Origin: Eubacteriales bacterium
GTDB taxonomy: Bacteria; Bacillota; Clostridia; Oscillospirales; Oscillospiraceae
Assembly (NCBI GenBank): GCA_030536515.1
Contig: JAUNPV010000002.1
Coordinates: 124,001-188,000, forward strand
DNA length: 64,000 bases
Direction of reading: 5' to 3'
Program-made: the position numbers and the translations under genes
Notes under the pieces: model-generated
Told to the model about the DNA's origin: nothing
The model's database searches: none
The model's input: only the letters and a program-made list of their open reading frames with translations
Shown here: positions 35,076 through 44,454 of the stretch, piece by piece
How positions within the stretch are numbered: the stretch's first letter is position 1
Layout of the letters: every line of letters starts with the position of its first letter

Positions 35076-35975
35076 ATGGATATACTACACATTACAGACC
35101 TGAAAAAGAGTTTTGGAGATAAAGCAGTTCTAAAAGGATTGGATTTGTCAGTCCCAGAACATAGCGTATTTGGATTTATCGGTAAAAATGGTGCGGGCAA
35201 AACAACCACCATGAAAACTGTTTTGGGGTTAATGCGTGCTGACTCCGGAGAAATCCAAGTTGCGGGCGAAAAAGTTACCTATGGACAGACTATAACTAAC
35301 CGCCATATCGGATACCTTCCCGATGTGCCTGAATATTATTCTTTCATGTCTGCCGCCGAATATCTTTCTTTCTGCGGTGAGATAACAGGGATGAAAAAAT
35401 CTGAAATCAGGACAAGAAGCCAAGAGCTTCTAGCGCTTGTCGGACTTAATGGCGAAAGCCACCGTATCAAAGGGTTTTCCCGTGGTATGAAACAACGGCT
35501 TGGAATTGCGCAAGCACTCTTAAATCGTCCCAAGCTCCTTATTTGTGATGAACCCACATCCGCTCTTGACCCAGTTGGCAGAAAAGAAATTCTTGACATT
35601 CTATTTTCCATCAGAGACCAGACAACAGTTCTGTTCTCTACGCATATTCTTTCAGATGTGGAACGCATCTGTACGGATATCGCCTTTCTGGATGACGGCG
35701 TTGTTCGTTTGGAAGGAAAACTGTCAGATATTAAAGCAAGCTATCGAACTGAAGAATATCTCGTTGAAATGGAAAAAGAGAACGATATTCAGCTTCTACT
35801 GGACACTTTTAAGGATTGCCGGCGAAACAATGAAAATGAAATTGTTGTTCGAAAAAGCAGTAAAGAATTTTCTGAAGTCATGCGATTTGTGGCAAATAAC
35901 GAACTTTCCATTTTGAAAATTGAACGGTTGGAACCAACGCTGGAATCTTTGTTTATGGAGGTGATACAACAGTGA
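35076..35975 (+). CDS. ABC transporter ATP-binding protein
   Basis: A 299-residue ATPase: Walker A GKNGAGKTTT (about residues 38-47), Q-loop region, signature FSRGMKQRLGIAQALL, Walker B LLICDEPTSALDP, and H-loop FSTHILS. The C-terminal 80 residues form the accessory domain of BcrA/DrrA-like exporters. Together with the overlapping permease it probably exports or detoxifies a membrane-active compound. AGGAGG lies shortly upstream of ATG 35076. Confidence 0.93.
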   Translation: MDILHITDLKKSFGDKAVLKGLDLSVPEHSVFGFIGKNGAGKTTTMKTVLGLMRADSGEIQVAGEKVTYGQTITNRHIGYLPDVPEYYSFMSAAEYLSFCGEITGMKKSEIRTRSQELLALVGLNGESHRIKGFSRGMKQRLGIAQALLNRPKLLICDEPTSALDPVGRKEILDILFSIRDQTTVLFSTHILSDVERICTDIAFLDDGVVRLEGKLSDIKASYRTEEYLVEMEKENDIQLLLDTFKDCRRNNENEIVVRKSSKEFSEVMRFVANNELSILKIERLEPTLESLFMEVIQQ

Positions 35976-36742
35976 GAGCAATGCTTGCTTTATTAAAGAA
36001 AGAATTTACAGAGCAGCTGCGTTCAGGGCGGATTCTTATTTTGATTCTCCTGTTTGTTTTTCTTGGCATTATGAATCCTGCCATTGCAAAGCTAACTCCG
36101 TGGGTGTTCGAAATGTTATCGGATTCTCTCGCAGAGAACGGAATGACCTTTACGAATATAACCGTAGATGCAGCAACTTCATGGACACAGTTCTTCAAAA
36201 ACATTCCTGTAGGCCTCATCGTTTTTGTTTTACTTCAAAGCAGTATTTTTACAAAAGAATATCAGAACAATACCTTAGTGATGACGCTGACAAAGGGGCT
36301 TAGTCGATATAAAATTGTCATTGCAAAAACATTTTTATTGAGTATCCTCTGGTCTGTATGCTACTGGATTACATTTGCAATTACTTATGGATATAATGAA
36401 TACTACTGGGATAACAGTATTCTGTACAACCTTGTGCTTAGTGGTATTTGCCTTTGGCTACTTGGATTATGGGTTGTTATTCTAACTGTCTTTTGGGGAA
36501 CATTGGCAAAATCTAACACATCAGTACTTGTCGGCACAGGTAGTGTATTTCTTATTTCTTATCTGGTTGGGTTGCTGCCGAACCTACAAAAATACACACC
36601 TGCTATGCTCATAAGAACAGCCACCTTACATACTGGAAATGATAGTATCTCACTTTATTATACTGCCATGGTTGTAACGGCTATTCTGTGTATCATATTG
36701 ATTGCTGTGAGCATTCCGATATTCAACAAAAAAAGCCTATAA
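35972..36742 (+). CDS. ABC transporter permease
   Basis: A 256-residue ABC-2 type permease with about six transmembrane helices and the amphipathic start LALLKKEFTEQLRSGRILILILLFVFLG. The FIKEYQ-like segment (SSIFTKEYQNNTLVMTLTKGLSR) is typical of this family. GTG 35972 overlaps the ATPase stop (GTGA). It completes the MerR-PLDc_N-ABC operon, all of it AT-rich compared with the flanks. Confidence 0.9.
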   Translation: MRAMLALLKKEFTEQLRSGRILILILLFVFLGIMNPAIAKLTPWVFEMLSDSLAENGMTFTNITVDAATSWTQFFKNIPVGLIVFVLLQSSIFTKEYQNNTLVMTLTKGLSRYKIVIAKTFLLSILWSVCYWITFAITYGYNEYYWDNSILYNLVLSGICLWLLGLWVVILTVFWGTLAKSNTSVLVGTGSVFLISYLVGLLPNLQKYTPAMLIRTATLHTGNDSISLYYTAMVVTAILCIILIAVSIPIFNKKSL

Positions 36743-36782
36743 TGAAAGAGGAAGATTTTTGGATTATGGAACTGGAATAGCC

Positions 36783-36808
36783 AAAAAGCAGCCTTGCGGC
36801 TGCTTTTT
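36783..36808. terminator. Bidirectional terminator
   Basis: AAAAAGCAGCC-ttgc-GGCTGCTTTTT between the convergent permease and XRE genes. Confidence 0.9.
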
Positions 36809-36818
36809 GTGTCGATTG

Positions 36819-37598
36819 CTACGGTTTCATCAGTTTCCGAATGGAATCTGCCAATTCGTTGTCCTCACCGAACAGGACTTCCAGCACCTTTTCCGCCTTT
36901 ACCAGATACGCAGGATTCCCCTCGGTTTCCGCAAGGGCTTTCAAATGGACGGACAGCGCCCAGGCCAGCGGGACCAGGGCCTCTCTGGAATTTTTCTGCT
37001 TTTCCTCCCCTTCCAAGAAATACACCAGGGCGTTTTCCCTGGCCTTGTAGAGATTCGGCAGCTTTTCCGCCTGTTCCAGCGCCTTTTTTCTCTCCCCCAG
37101 CTTCCAGTAGGCGAAGCAGATGTTGTACATGGTCGCCGCTCGGATTTCGGAGTCGTACCCATAGCGGAGAATCTGCTCCTGAATGGCAGCGGATTCCCGG
37201 AGATTTTCCCGCTTTTCCTCCGCCGTCCCCTGCTGGGCTTCCAGCGAAGCACTGAGCTGGACCAGGAGCAGGGCGTTGTTGGGGTAAGTTTTCAGCGCTT
37301 CCCGCATCAGGGCCACATTCTGCTCATGGAGTCCCTGCTTCCGGTTTTCCGACCACTGGGCGTTGATTTTGGCATACTGCTCCGCCTTTGCCAGCTCATC
37401 CATGCCCAGCAGCTCGTCTACGGTGACATGGAAATAGTTGGCAAGGGCCGGGAGCATGGTAATATCCGGGTAGCCCTCTCCCCGCTCCCACTTGCTGACA
37501 GACTGGAAAGAGATGCCTAAATGGGCGGCCACCTCCTCCTGGGTCAGGTCCCGCTGGCGGCGCAGAGCCTTGATGGTTTCACCGATTTTCAAATTCAT
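36819..37598 (-). CDS. XRE-family regulator with helical repeat domain
   Basis: A 259-residue regulator. Residues 5-60 are the Cro/C1 helix-turn-helix (IKALRRQRDLTQEEVAAHLGISFQSVSKWERGEGYPDITMLPALA), and the remainder is all-helical with TPR-like repeats (ALMREALKTYPNNALLLVQLSASLEA; AATMYNICFAYWKLGERKKALEQAEKL). This architecture often senses peptides or cell state. GGAGG precedes ATG 37598. No linked target is evident. Confidence 0.85.
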   Translation of the reverse strand: MNLKIGETIKALRRQRDLTQEEVAAHLGISFQSVSKWERGEGYPDITMLPALANYFHVTVDELLGMDELAKAEQYAKINAQWSENRKQGLHEQNVALMREALKTYPNNALLLVQLSASLEAQQGTAEEKRENLRESAAIQEQILRYGYDSEIRAATMYNICFAYWKLGERKKALEQAEKLPNLYKARENALVYFLEGEEKQKNSREALVPLAWALSVHLKALAETEGNPAYLVKAEKVLEVLFGEDNELADSIRKLMKP

Positions 37599-37787
37599 AG
37601 TTGCCTCCAGAAATGATGATTTGCAGCTGCTGAGGGTATTATCGCAGAAGAAGGCAGAATATGCAATAACCGCCGGTAGGATTGGATTCAACGGAGGGTA
37701 GAATTTTTCAGATTTCCGTAGAGTCGAACGGAACGCCGCACCGATTTCGTTCTGTAGCTGCCTTGAAAATCCCTCAGAATGGTATAA

Positions 37788-37815
37788 AAAAGAGCAGCCT
37801 TGCAGCTGCTCTTTT
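37788..37815 (-). terminator. Terminator of glyA
   Basis: AAAAGAGCAGC/GCTGCTCTTTT with a 6-nt loop, followed on the minus strand by TTAT. Confidence 0.85.
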
Positions 37816-37819
37816 CCAA

Positions 37820-39073
37820 TTACCTATAAAGGGGGAACTTTTCGCAGATGCTTGCCACGGTGGCCTTTACCTCGGCCTGGGTGCCTTCGAAGTCCTTGGC
37901 GGTCAGGGCGATGCAGTGGGCGATCTGCTTCATCTCCGCCCCGCCCAGGCCCCGGGTGGTGACGGCGGCGGTGCCGATGCGCACGCCGCTGGTGACGGCG
38001 GGCTTCTGGGGGTCGCCGGGAATGGCGTTTTTGTTGAGGGTCATGTGGTTCTCGTCGCACCGAATCTGAAGCTCCCGGCCGGTGATGTCCATGGGCCGCA
38101 GGTCCGCCAGCATCAGGTGGTTGTCCGTGCCGCCGGTGACCAGGTCGAAGCCCTCGGCCAGCAGGGCCTGGGCCAGAACCTGGGCGTTGGCCACCACATT
38201 GTGGGCATAGGTCTTGAACTCCGGCTGCATGGCCTCCCGCAGGCACACAGCCTTGGCGGCAATGACGTGCTCCAGGGGGCCGCCCTGGGTGCCGGGGAAG
38301 ACGGCGGAATTCAGCTTTTTGCCAAACTCCTCCTTGGCCAGAATCAGGCCGCCCCGGGGACCCCGGAGGGTCTTGTGGGTGGTGGTGGTGACGATATCGG
38401 CGTAGGGCACAGGGCTCATGTGGGCCCCGCCGGCCACCAGACCGGCAATATGGGCCATGTCCACCATGAACACCGCCCCCACCTCGTGGGCAATGTCGGC
38501 AAACACCTTGAAATCGATGGCCCGGGGATAGGCGGAGGCCCCGGCAATGATGAGCTTGGGCTGGTGCTTTTTAGCCAGGTCCCGGATTTCGTCATAGTCG
38601 ATAAGGCCGGTTTCGTGGTTGACGTCATAGGAAACCGCATTGAAATACTTGCCGGAAATGTTGGCGGGGCTGCCGTGGGACAGGTGGCCGCCGTTGGCCA
38701 GGCTCATGCCCATAAGGGTGTCGCCGGGCTGCAAAATCGCCAGCTGGACGGCCATGTTGGCCTGGGCGCCGGAGTGGGGCTGGACGTTGGCAAACTCAGC
38801 GCCGAACAAATCCTTGGCCCGCTGGATGCAAAGAGACTCAATCTCGTCCACATACTGGCAGCCGCCGTAGTAGCGCTTGCCGGGGAGGCCCTCGGCGTAC
38901 TTGTTGGTGAGAATGGAGCCCATGGCGGCAATCACAGCAGGAGAGGCGAAGTTCTCCGAGGCAATCAGCTCCAGGCCGTCGCACTGGCGGGAGAACTCCC
39001 GGTCCATCATGGCGGCAAGCTCAGGGTCAAACTGGGAGACAAATCCGATAGAATCAATGGGTTTTCCGTACAT
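37820..39073 (-). CDS. glyA: Serine hydroxymethyltransferase
   Basis: A 417-residue PLP enzyme interconverting serine and glycine with tetrahydrofolate. Landmarks are [27 protein letters not shown], the aspartate in [14 protein letters not shown] and the PLP lysine in [15 protein letters not shown] (about residue 225). ATG 39073 is preceded by GAAGGAAG; the open frame farther upstream is the glycine riboswitch. Control by glycine suggests that here the enzyme is used in balance with glycine supply or breakdown. Confidence 0.97.
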   Translation of the reverse strand: MYGKPIDSIGFVSQFDPELAAMMDREFSRQCDGLELIASENFASPAVIAAMGSILTNKYAEGLPGKRYYGGCQYVDEIESLCIQRAKDLFGAEFANVQPHSGAQANMAVQLAILQPGDTLMGMSLANGGHLSHGSPANISGKYFNAVSYDVNHETGLIDYDEIRDLAKKHQPKLIIAGASAYPRAIDFKVFADIAHEVGAVFMVDMAHIAGLVAGGAHMSPVPYADIVTTTTHKTLRGPRGGLILAKEEFGKKLNSAVFPGTQGGPLEHVIAAKAVCLREAMQPEFKTYAHNVVANAQVLAQALLAEGFDLVTGGTDNHLMLADLRPMDITGRELQIRCDENHMTLNKNAIPGDPQKPAVTSGVRIGTAAVTTRGLGGAEMKQIAHCIALTAKDFEGTQAEVKATVASICEKFPLYR

Positions 39074-39107
39074 TTTTTTACTTCCTTCTTTCAGAATTTT
39101 GTTAAAA

Positions 39108-39272
39108 AAGAGCAGCCCAGGAAAGGACTGCTCTGTGCACGCAATATCTGCTTCCCTGTCCGTTTGCCTGAGAGATTCAGCAGGGGCCAGCGACCCAAGC
39201 CTTGCACCTTCGGCACACAACTCAATGTGTTCTCCAGAGAGTCCTCTGCACCCGGTCTCATCCGGGCGCTTC
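39108..39272 (-). ncRNA. Glycine riboswitch (single aptamer) of glyA
   Basis: Minus-strand sequence contains the conserved glycine aptamer pieces in order: GAGGACTCTCTGGAGA, GCCGAAGGTGCAA and ATCTCTCAGGCAAACGGACAG. A preceding hairpin GCGCCCGG/CCGGGTGC is present. Downstream, GAGCAGTCC/GGGCTGCTC followed by six Ts (39133-39104) forms the expression-platform terminator. Only one aptamer is seen. Confidence 0.95.
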
Positions 39273-39299
39273 ATTGGTGTATTCTGTTCTATAAGCTAT

Positions 39300-39327
39300 A
39301 GTATACATGATTTTTGCCGATTGTCAA
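39300..39327 (-). promoter_or_regulatory. Promoter of the glyA riboswitch transcript
   Basis: Minus strand TTGACA (39327-39322), 16-bp spacer, TATACT (39305-39300). Confidence 0.8.
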
Positions 39328-39352
39328 GGCCAATTGTTCTTTCTTCAAATAC

Positions 39353-39381
39353 TTGCCCCGGCGGGCTTTCTGTGATACAAT
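39353..39381 (+). promoter_or_regulatory. Promoter of the HAD phosphatase gene
   Basis: TTGCCC (39353-39358), 17-bp spacer, TACAAT (39376-39381), 31 bases before the start. Confidence 0.7.
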
Positions 39382-39412
39382 AGGGAAAACGTCACCGAAA
39401 GAAGGAGCTGCC

Positions 39413-40060
39413 ATGGAAAAAACCATTTTATTCGATCTGGACGGAACGCTCACCGACTCCGGCGAGGGAATTATCAACTGCGTCATCCCGGCGCTGGAAT
39501 ACTTCGGGCTGCCCGTTCCCTCCCGGGAGGAGCTGCGGGTCTTCGTGGGCCCTCCCCTGCACGATTCCTTTGTTCGCCACGGCGTCCCCGCCGACCAGAC
39601 CTCAAAGGCCATTGAAATTTACCGCAGCCGCTACGTTCCCATCGGAAAATATGAGAATTCCCCCTATCCCGGAATTCGGGAGCTTTTGGAACATTTGAAG
39701 GCAAAAGGCTGTCAACTATTGGTTGCAACCTCCAAACCGGAACAAATGTCCGTGGATATTCTGAATCACTTCGACCTGGCAAAATACTTTGACCGCATCT
39801 GCGGCGCTTCCCTGGACTCATCGCGCACCAGCAAGGATGCGGTCATCCAGTACCTCATCGACCAGACCAGCCGCCCGGACAGCATGGTCATGGTGGGCGA
39901 TACCAAATTCGACATTCTGGGCGCCAAGGCACACGGCATCCCCGCCATCGGCGTCGCCTGGGGCTATGGGGACGTGGAGGAAATGGTCGAGGCCGGGGCA
40001 GCCGCCATAGCCCACTCCATGGAGGAGCTGGAGCGGCTGTTGACAGAGCGTCTTGAGTGA
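39413..40060 (+). CDS. HAD-family phosphatase (phosphoglycolate phosphatase-like)
   Basis: A 215-residue haloacid-dehalogenase hydrolase. Motif I is FDLDGTLTDSGEG (nucleophile Asp 9), the cap domain covers about residues 16-85, motif II is LLVATSKP, and motif III-IV is MVMVGDTKFDILGAKAHG. The closest groups are Gph/PpaX-like phosphatases; the substrate cannot be assigned. AAGGAG precedes ATG 39413. Confidence 0.9.
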   Translation: MEKTILFDLDGTLTDSGEGIINCVIPALEYFGLPVPSREELRVFVGPPLHDSFVRHGVPADQTSKAIEIYRSRYVPIGKYENSPYPGIRELLEHLKAKGCQLLVATSKPEQMSVDILNHFDLAKYFDRICGASLDSSRTSKDAVIQYLIDQTSRPDSMVMVGDTKFDILGAKAHGIPAIGVAWGYGDVEEMVEAGAAAIAHSMEELERLLTERLE

Positions 40061-40072
40061 ACCTGAGCACAG

Positions 40073-40118
40073 CAGCCCCCTGCCGCAGAGAATGCACTGC
40101 GGCAGGGGGCATTTTTTA
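40073..40118. terminator. Bidirectional terminator
   Basis: GCCCCCTGCCGCAG-agaatgca-CTGCGGCAGGGGGC followed by ATTTTTT, between the convergent HAD and pyk genes. Confidence 0.92.
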
Positions 40119-41528
40119 TACGGTCTCGATTTTCAGGGTGTTGGTGTTGCCGGAGCGGCCGTTGATGGGGCCGCCGGTGATGACCACGTTGTCGCCGTGC
40201 TTTAAGCCCAGGATTTCGGCGGCGGCCTTCTGGGCGTGGTAGAACATGACATCCACGCTGCTGAACTGCTCGGCCATCAGCGGGGTGACACCCCAGCTCA
40301 TGGACAGGCGGCGCCAGATTTTCACATTGGTGGTCATGCCCACAATGTCCACAGGGGTCCGGAAGCGGCTGACCAGGTTGGCCGTCCGGCCGGTGACGGA
40401 GCAGACCACAATGGCCTTGGCCTGAACGTCCATGGCCATGGCGCACACGGCGTGGGACAGGCAGTCCACAATGTTCTGGCCCATGAATTCGGTGGCCAGG
40501 AAGCGCTGCTTGTAGTCGGTGTGCTGCTCGGTGTATTCGGCAATCTGGGCCATGGCCTTGACGGCCTCCACCGGGTATTTACCGGCGGCGGACTCGCCGG
40601 AGAGCATGATGCAGGAGGTGCCGTCGTAAACGGCGTTGGCCACATCGGAAATCTCCGCCCGGGTGGGCCGGGGGTTGTTAATCATGGACTCCAGCATCTC
40701 GGTGGCGGTGATGACCCGCTTGCCCATGAGCCGGCACATTCGGGTCAGCTTCTTCTGGACGGAGGGGACCTCCACGTAGGGAATCTCCACACCCAGGTCG
40801 CCCCGGGCGATCATAATGCCGCCGCAGGCAGAGCAGATATCCTCCACATTGTCCACACCGGCCCGGTTTTCGATTTTGGCGATGATTTCAATGTCGCTGC
40901 CACCGTTTTCGTCCAGCAGGGCCTGGATGTCCAGCACATCCTGCTTGGTGGAGACAAAGGAGGCGGCGATGAAGTCCACCCCGTGCTTGATGCCGAAGAC
41001 AATGTCCGATTTGTCCTGCTCGCTGAGGTAGGGGCCGGACATGACCTTGTTGGGGAAGGACATACTCTTCCGGTTGGACAGGGTCCCGCCCACCAGGCAC
41101 TTGCAGCAGATGTCGCTGCCCTGGATTTTCTTGACCTCAAACTGGACCATGCCGTTGTTGACGGTGACGATGTTGCCGGGCTGCAGGTCCTTGTTGAGGT
41201 TTTTATAGTTGACGCTGACCCTAGTTTCGTCGCCCTCCACCTCGTCTACGGTGAAGGTGAAGTCCGCCCCCTCGGGAATATCCACCTTCCCGGAGGCAAA
41301 GGTTTTGATGCGGTATTCCGGGCCCTTGGTGTCCAGCATAATGGCGATGGGCAGGCCCAGCTTCTGGCGGACGGATTTGATGAGCTTGATTTTCCGCTCA
41401 TGCTCCTCGTAGGAGCCGTGGGAGAAGTTCAGGCGGCACACGTTCATGCCGGCCAGGCACATCTTCGTCAGCGTCTCTTCGTTCTCACTGGCGGGGCCAA
41501 TGGTACAAATAATCTTTGTTTTACGCAT
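40116..41528 (-). CDS. pyk: Pyruvate kinase
   Basis: A 470-residue glycolytic enzyme making ATP and pyruvate from phosphoenolpyruvate. Motifs: KIICTIGPAS, LNFSHG, AIMLDTKGPEYR, the active-site signature AKIENRAGVDNVEDI, IMIARGDLGVE, and the K+/Mg-binding segment ATEMLESM. The C-terminal allosteric domain (SRFRTPVDIVGMT) is present. The extra PEP-utiliser C-domain found in some Firmicutes is missing. It is monocistronic, with a terminator immediately after it. Confidence 0.97.
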   Translation of the reverse strand: MRKTKIICTIGPASENEETLTKMCLAGMNVCRLNFSHGSYEEHERKIKLIKSVRQKLGLPIAIMLDTKGPEYRIKTFASGKVDIPEGADFTFTVDEVEGDETRVSVNYKNLNKDLQPGNIVTVNNGMVQFEVKKIQGSDICCKCLVGGTLSNRKSMSFPNKVMSGPYLSEQDKSDIVFGIKHGVDFIAASFVSTKQDVLDIQALLDENGGSDIEIIAKIENRAGVDNVEDICSACGGIMIARGDLGVEIPYVEVPSVQKKLTRMCRLMGKRVITATEMLESMINNPRPTRAEISDVANAVYDGTSCIMLSGESAAGKYPVEAVKAMAQIAEYTEQHTDYKQRFLATEFMGQNIVDCLSHAVCAMAMDVQAKAIVVCSVTGRTANLVSRFRTPVDIVGMTTNVKIWRRLSMSWGVTPLMAEQFSSVDVMFYHAQKAAAEILGLKHGDNVVITGGPINGRSGNTNTLKIETV

Positions 41529-41612
41529 AAGTTCCTCCTATTGCGTTTCTTTTGCAGACATTTCACATTTTTACGCCGTCATTTTACCATACGTAAAAAT
41601 GTTCGTCAATCG

Positions 41613-43424
41613 TTAAAATGTAAAATTTATGTGATAATGCCGCAGCCAAAAGTCCATTTGCAAAAAGTAGGCCATGGTCTGGGGCCGCTGCATCAGCTGG
41701 CCGTACCAGGGCCACCGGCTCCCGCCGGACAGGAGCGTCCTCGCCGCCGTCCGGTCCACCAGCAGCCACAGCGGCGCCGTCACATCCTCCAGCAGCGCCT
41801 GCATCCGCTGCGATACCATGGCCTCATACCGGGGGTCGAAGGTCTTGGGATAGGGGCTTTTCCGCCGGTAGAGGACCTGCTCCGGCAGCAGGCCCTCCAT
41901 GGCATGGCGCAGCAGTCCCTTTTCCCTGCCCCGGTGGTCCTTCATCTCCCAGGGCACGGCGTAGAGGTACTCTGCAATCCGATAATCGCAGAAGGGCACC
42001 CGGACCTCCAGGGAATTGTACATACTCATCCGGTCCTTCCGGTCCAGCAGAGTCTGCATGAAGCAGCGGAAATTCAGATTGACCATCTCCTTCATCCGCC
42101 GCTCCTGGGGACTTTGGCCCGGGAGGATGTCGCTTTCCCGGCAGACAGCGGCGTAGGCATCCAGGATGAAGTCCTCCCCCCGGAAGGGCAGCGCCGGGGA
42201 CATTAGGCCAGTGCGCTCATGGGTGTTCTGGGCCCAGGGGAACCCCTCCCTTGCCCGGATTTCCGGGTCCCGGTACCAGGGATAGCCGCCGAAAATCTCG
42301 TCGGCGCACTCCCCGGACAGGGCCACCTTCACCTTTTCCCGAATTTGGCCGCAGAAGGCCAGCAGGGAAAAGTCCACATCGGCCATGCCGGGCAGGTCCC
42401 GGGCAATGGTGGCCTCCTCCAGAACCGCCACCAGGTCCTCCGGGGTCAGCACCGTCCAGTGGTGGCTCGTGTGGCAGAATTTCTCCATGATGCGGATGTA
42501 GGCGTTGTCGCCGTCGGGCTGGAACTTGCTGGTTTTGAAATAGCGGTCGTTGTTTTCATAGTCCACGGAGAAGGTGTTCAGCACCTCTCCCCTGGCTTCC
42601 AGCTCCTTGGCGCAGACGGCGGTGATGATGCTGGAATCCAGCCCTCCGGACAGGAAGGTGCCAATGGGCACGTCGGAGACCATTTGCCGCCGGATGGCGT
42701 CCGTCACCAGATAGCGGACACGGTCCGCCGTTTCCTCCAGGGAATCCCGGTGCTCCCGGTCCTTCAGCCTCCAATAGCGGGTAAGGACCAGCCTGCCGTC
42801 TTCAAAAAATGCCCGGCACCCGGGCTCCAGCTCTCCGATTCCCTGGAACACGCCGCTGCCCGGCAGCCGCCCCGGTCCCAGAAGGACCAGCTGGGCCGCT
42901 CCCACCTCGTCCAGCCTGGCCTCCACCCCGGGGTACAGGAGGATGGTCTTCATCTCCGAGGCAAACAGCAGCCCGCCCTGGTGGAGCTTATAAAACAGGG
43001 GCTTGACCCCAATCCGGTCCCTTCCCAGAAACAGCCGTCTTGCTCTGCGCTCCCAGACAGCGAAGGCAAAAATGCCGTTGCATTTTTCCAAGCAGTCGGC
43101 CCCAAACTGGGCGTAGGCGTGGAGCAGAACCTCCGTGTCCGAGTGGCCCAGGAAGCGGTGGCCCAGGGCCGCCAGCTCCCGGCGCAGCTCCTGGGTGTTG
43201 TAAAGCTCCCCATTGTAGACCAGGCAGTAGTGCTCGCCGCCAAAGTCCAGCTCCATGGGCTGCCTGCCCCCCTCTGGGTCGATGATGGCCAGGCGGGCAT
43301 GGAGCAGCGTCGCAGGCCCATCGTGATACATCCCCCGGTCGTCAGGTCCCCGGCGGCCCATGGAATCCAGCATCTGCTCCGTCCCCGCCGGGGGCAGCCC
43401 CACCATTCCGGCAATTCCGCACAT
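41613..43424 (-). CDS. asnB: Asparagine synthetase, glutamine-hydrolysing
   Basis: A 603-residue two-domain enzyme. The class II glutaminase domain starts MCGIAG with cysteine 2 as nucleophile; NGELYN and SDTEVLLHAY are its glutamine-site motifs. The synthetase domain has the PP-loop SGGLDSSIITA (about residue 250) and ALSGECADEIFGGY. ATG 43424 rather than an upstream start is required because Cys must follow Met. An ammonia-dependent AsnA lies 12 kb away, so the genome has both routes to asparagine. Confidence 0.96.
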   Translation of the reverse strand: MCGIAGMVGLPPAGTEQMLDSMGRRGPDDRGMYHDGPATLLHARLAIIDPEGGRQPMELDFGGEHYCLVYNGELYNTQELRRELAALGHRFLGHSDTEVLLHAYAQFGADCLEKCNGIFAFAVWERRARRLFLGRDRIGVKPLFYKLHQGGLLFASEMKTILLYPGVEARLDEVGAAQLVLLGPGRLPGSGVFQGIGELEPGCRAFFEDGRLVLTRYWRLKDREHRDSLEETADRVRYLVTDAIRRQMVSDVPIGTFLSGGLDSSIITAVCAKELEARGEVLNTFSVDYENNDRYFKTSKFQPDGDNAYIRIMEKFCHTSHHWTVLTPEDLVAVLEEATIARDLPGMADVDFSLLAFCGQIREKVKVALSGECADEIFGGYPWYRDPEIRAREGFPWAQNTHERTGLMSPALPFRGEDFILDAYAAVCRESDILPGQSPQERRMKEMVNLNFRCFMQTLLDRKDRMSMYNSLEVRVPFCDYRIAEYLYAVPWEMKDHRGREKGLLRHAMEGLLPEQVLYRRKSPYPKTFDPRYEAMVSQRMQALLEDVTAPLWLLVDRTAARTLLSGGSRWPWYGQLMQRPQTMAYFLQMDFWLRHYHINFTF

Positions 43425-43499
43425 TGCAATCACATCCCTTCCCGGGTAGTGTATGTATGATTTTCCAAAAGATGAATCATACTAAGCCCGGTGATGAAT

Positions 43500-43928
43500 A
43501 TGAAACAAAATCAGCAGGCCCTCTGCTCCATTTTAAAAACGACCCAGATTGGCCAGGCGGGCATCCGCAGCGCCCTGGACTCCAGAATGGAGCCGGGTCT
43601 GCGCAAGGCCCTGGAATCCCAGCTTCACGAATACGATTCCATCGAAACCGAGGCCCACGCCATTGCCACCGCCCGGGGGTGGGACCTGCCGGAGCTGGAC
43701 CCGATGCTGCATCTGATGACCCGGTGCAGCGCCCGGATGAAGCTCCGGGGAAGAAACACCGACTCCAAAATCGCCGACATGATGATTCAGGGCAACACCC
43801 GTGGGATGATTCAGGGGCTGAAAAACCTCCACCAGCTGGCAGGCGCCGACGGGCAGATTCACATTCTGTCCCAAAAGCTCCTGGACTGCGAAACAGCCAA
43901 CATCCGCCGGATGCAGAGCTTCCTGTAA
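43500..43928 (+). CDS. Helical protein of unknown function
   Basis: A 142-residue, mostly helical protein without membrane segments: TTQIGQAGIRSALDSRMEPGLRKALESQL, then HEYDSIETEAHAIATARGWDLPELDP, and KIADMMIQGNTRGMIQGLKNLHQLAGADGQI. The heptad spacing suggests a four-helix bundle, ferritin-like in pattern, but without clear metal ligands. ATG 43500 follows GGTGAT; GTG 43491 and ATG 43494 are alternatives. It is divergent from asnB and ends before a strong terminator. Confidence 0.7.
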   Translation: MKQNQQALCSILKTTQIGQAGIRSALDSRMEPGLRKALESQLHEYDSIETEAHAIATARGWDLPELDPMLHLMTRCSARMKLRGRNTDSKIADMMIQGNTRGMIQGLKNLHQLAGADGQIHILSQKLLDCETANIRRMQSFL

Positions 43929-43933
43929 TTTGC

Positions 43934-44011
43934 CAGTCATTTTGTGCACTGGGAAGGAGCCTCACGGTCCGGCTTCTTTTCTGAGGCACAAAATGACAAT
44001 CTTTTTTGCAC
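43934..44011 (+). terminator. Long-armed terminator
   Basis: GTCATTTTGTGC (43936-43947) pairs with GCACAAAATGAC (43984-43995); an inner hairpin GAAGGAGCC/GG-CCGGCTTC lies between; AATCTTTTTT follows. Confidence 0.8.
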
Positions 44012-44063
44012 ATATCCCCCCGGCTGGCGCATAGAATACCAGAAAGCGAAAGGAGTGATTCTA

Positions 44064-44444
44064 TTGCCAGCCACCGGTTACGTACAGGTCCGTGCCTATG
44101 CCAGCACGGCCCAGTTCCCTCTTGAAAATGTGGCGGTCGCCATCACCGCCGCCGACGGCACCGCCATTGCCATGCGGCTGACCGACCGCAACGGGCGCAT
44201 TCCTCCCATTGAGATTCCCGTGCCCGACAAAAGCGAAAGCCTGGCCCCGGACCCGGCCGAAACGCCCTTTGCCACGGTGAATCTCTATGCCCACCTCAGC
44301 GGCTATGAGCGGGTGGAGAACGAAAACGTCCAGGTCTTTGCGGACACCACCACCATCTGGAATCTGGAGATGGTCCCGCTGTCCGAGCTGCCCTACGCCT
44401 GGGACCAGACCGTGGTGTTCGACACCCCGCCCCAGAATCTGTAG
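44064..44444 (+). CDS. Beta-rich protein of the peptidoglycan-binding operon
   Basis: A 126-residue protein starting at TTG 44064 (AAAGGAG seven bases upstream; the frame farther 5' crosses the terminator). The pattern YVQVRAYASTAQFPLENVAVAITAADGTAIAMRLTDRNGRI...VNLYAHLSGYERVENENVQVF is that of a carboxypeptidase-regulatory/prealbumin-like Ig fold. No signal peptide. It is ten bases before the peptidoglycan-binding gene, so it probably is part of the same, perhaps sporulation-related, unit. Confidence 0.72.
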   Translation: MPATGYVQVRAYASTAQFPLENVAVAITAADGTAIAMRLTDRNGRIPPIEIPVPDKSESLAPDPAETPFATVNLYAHLSGYERVENENVQVFADTTTIWNLEMVPLSELPYAWDQTVVFDTPPQNL

Positions 44445-44454
44445 GAGGGATGCT

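Noticed and set aside
40236-42206. 656-codon open frame opposite pyk and asnB
   Set aside because: Crosses the gap between two real minus-strand genes and their terminator; no recognisable protein.
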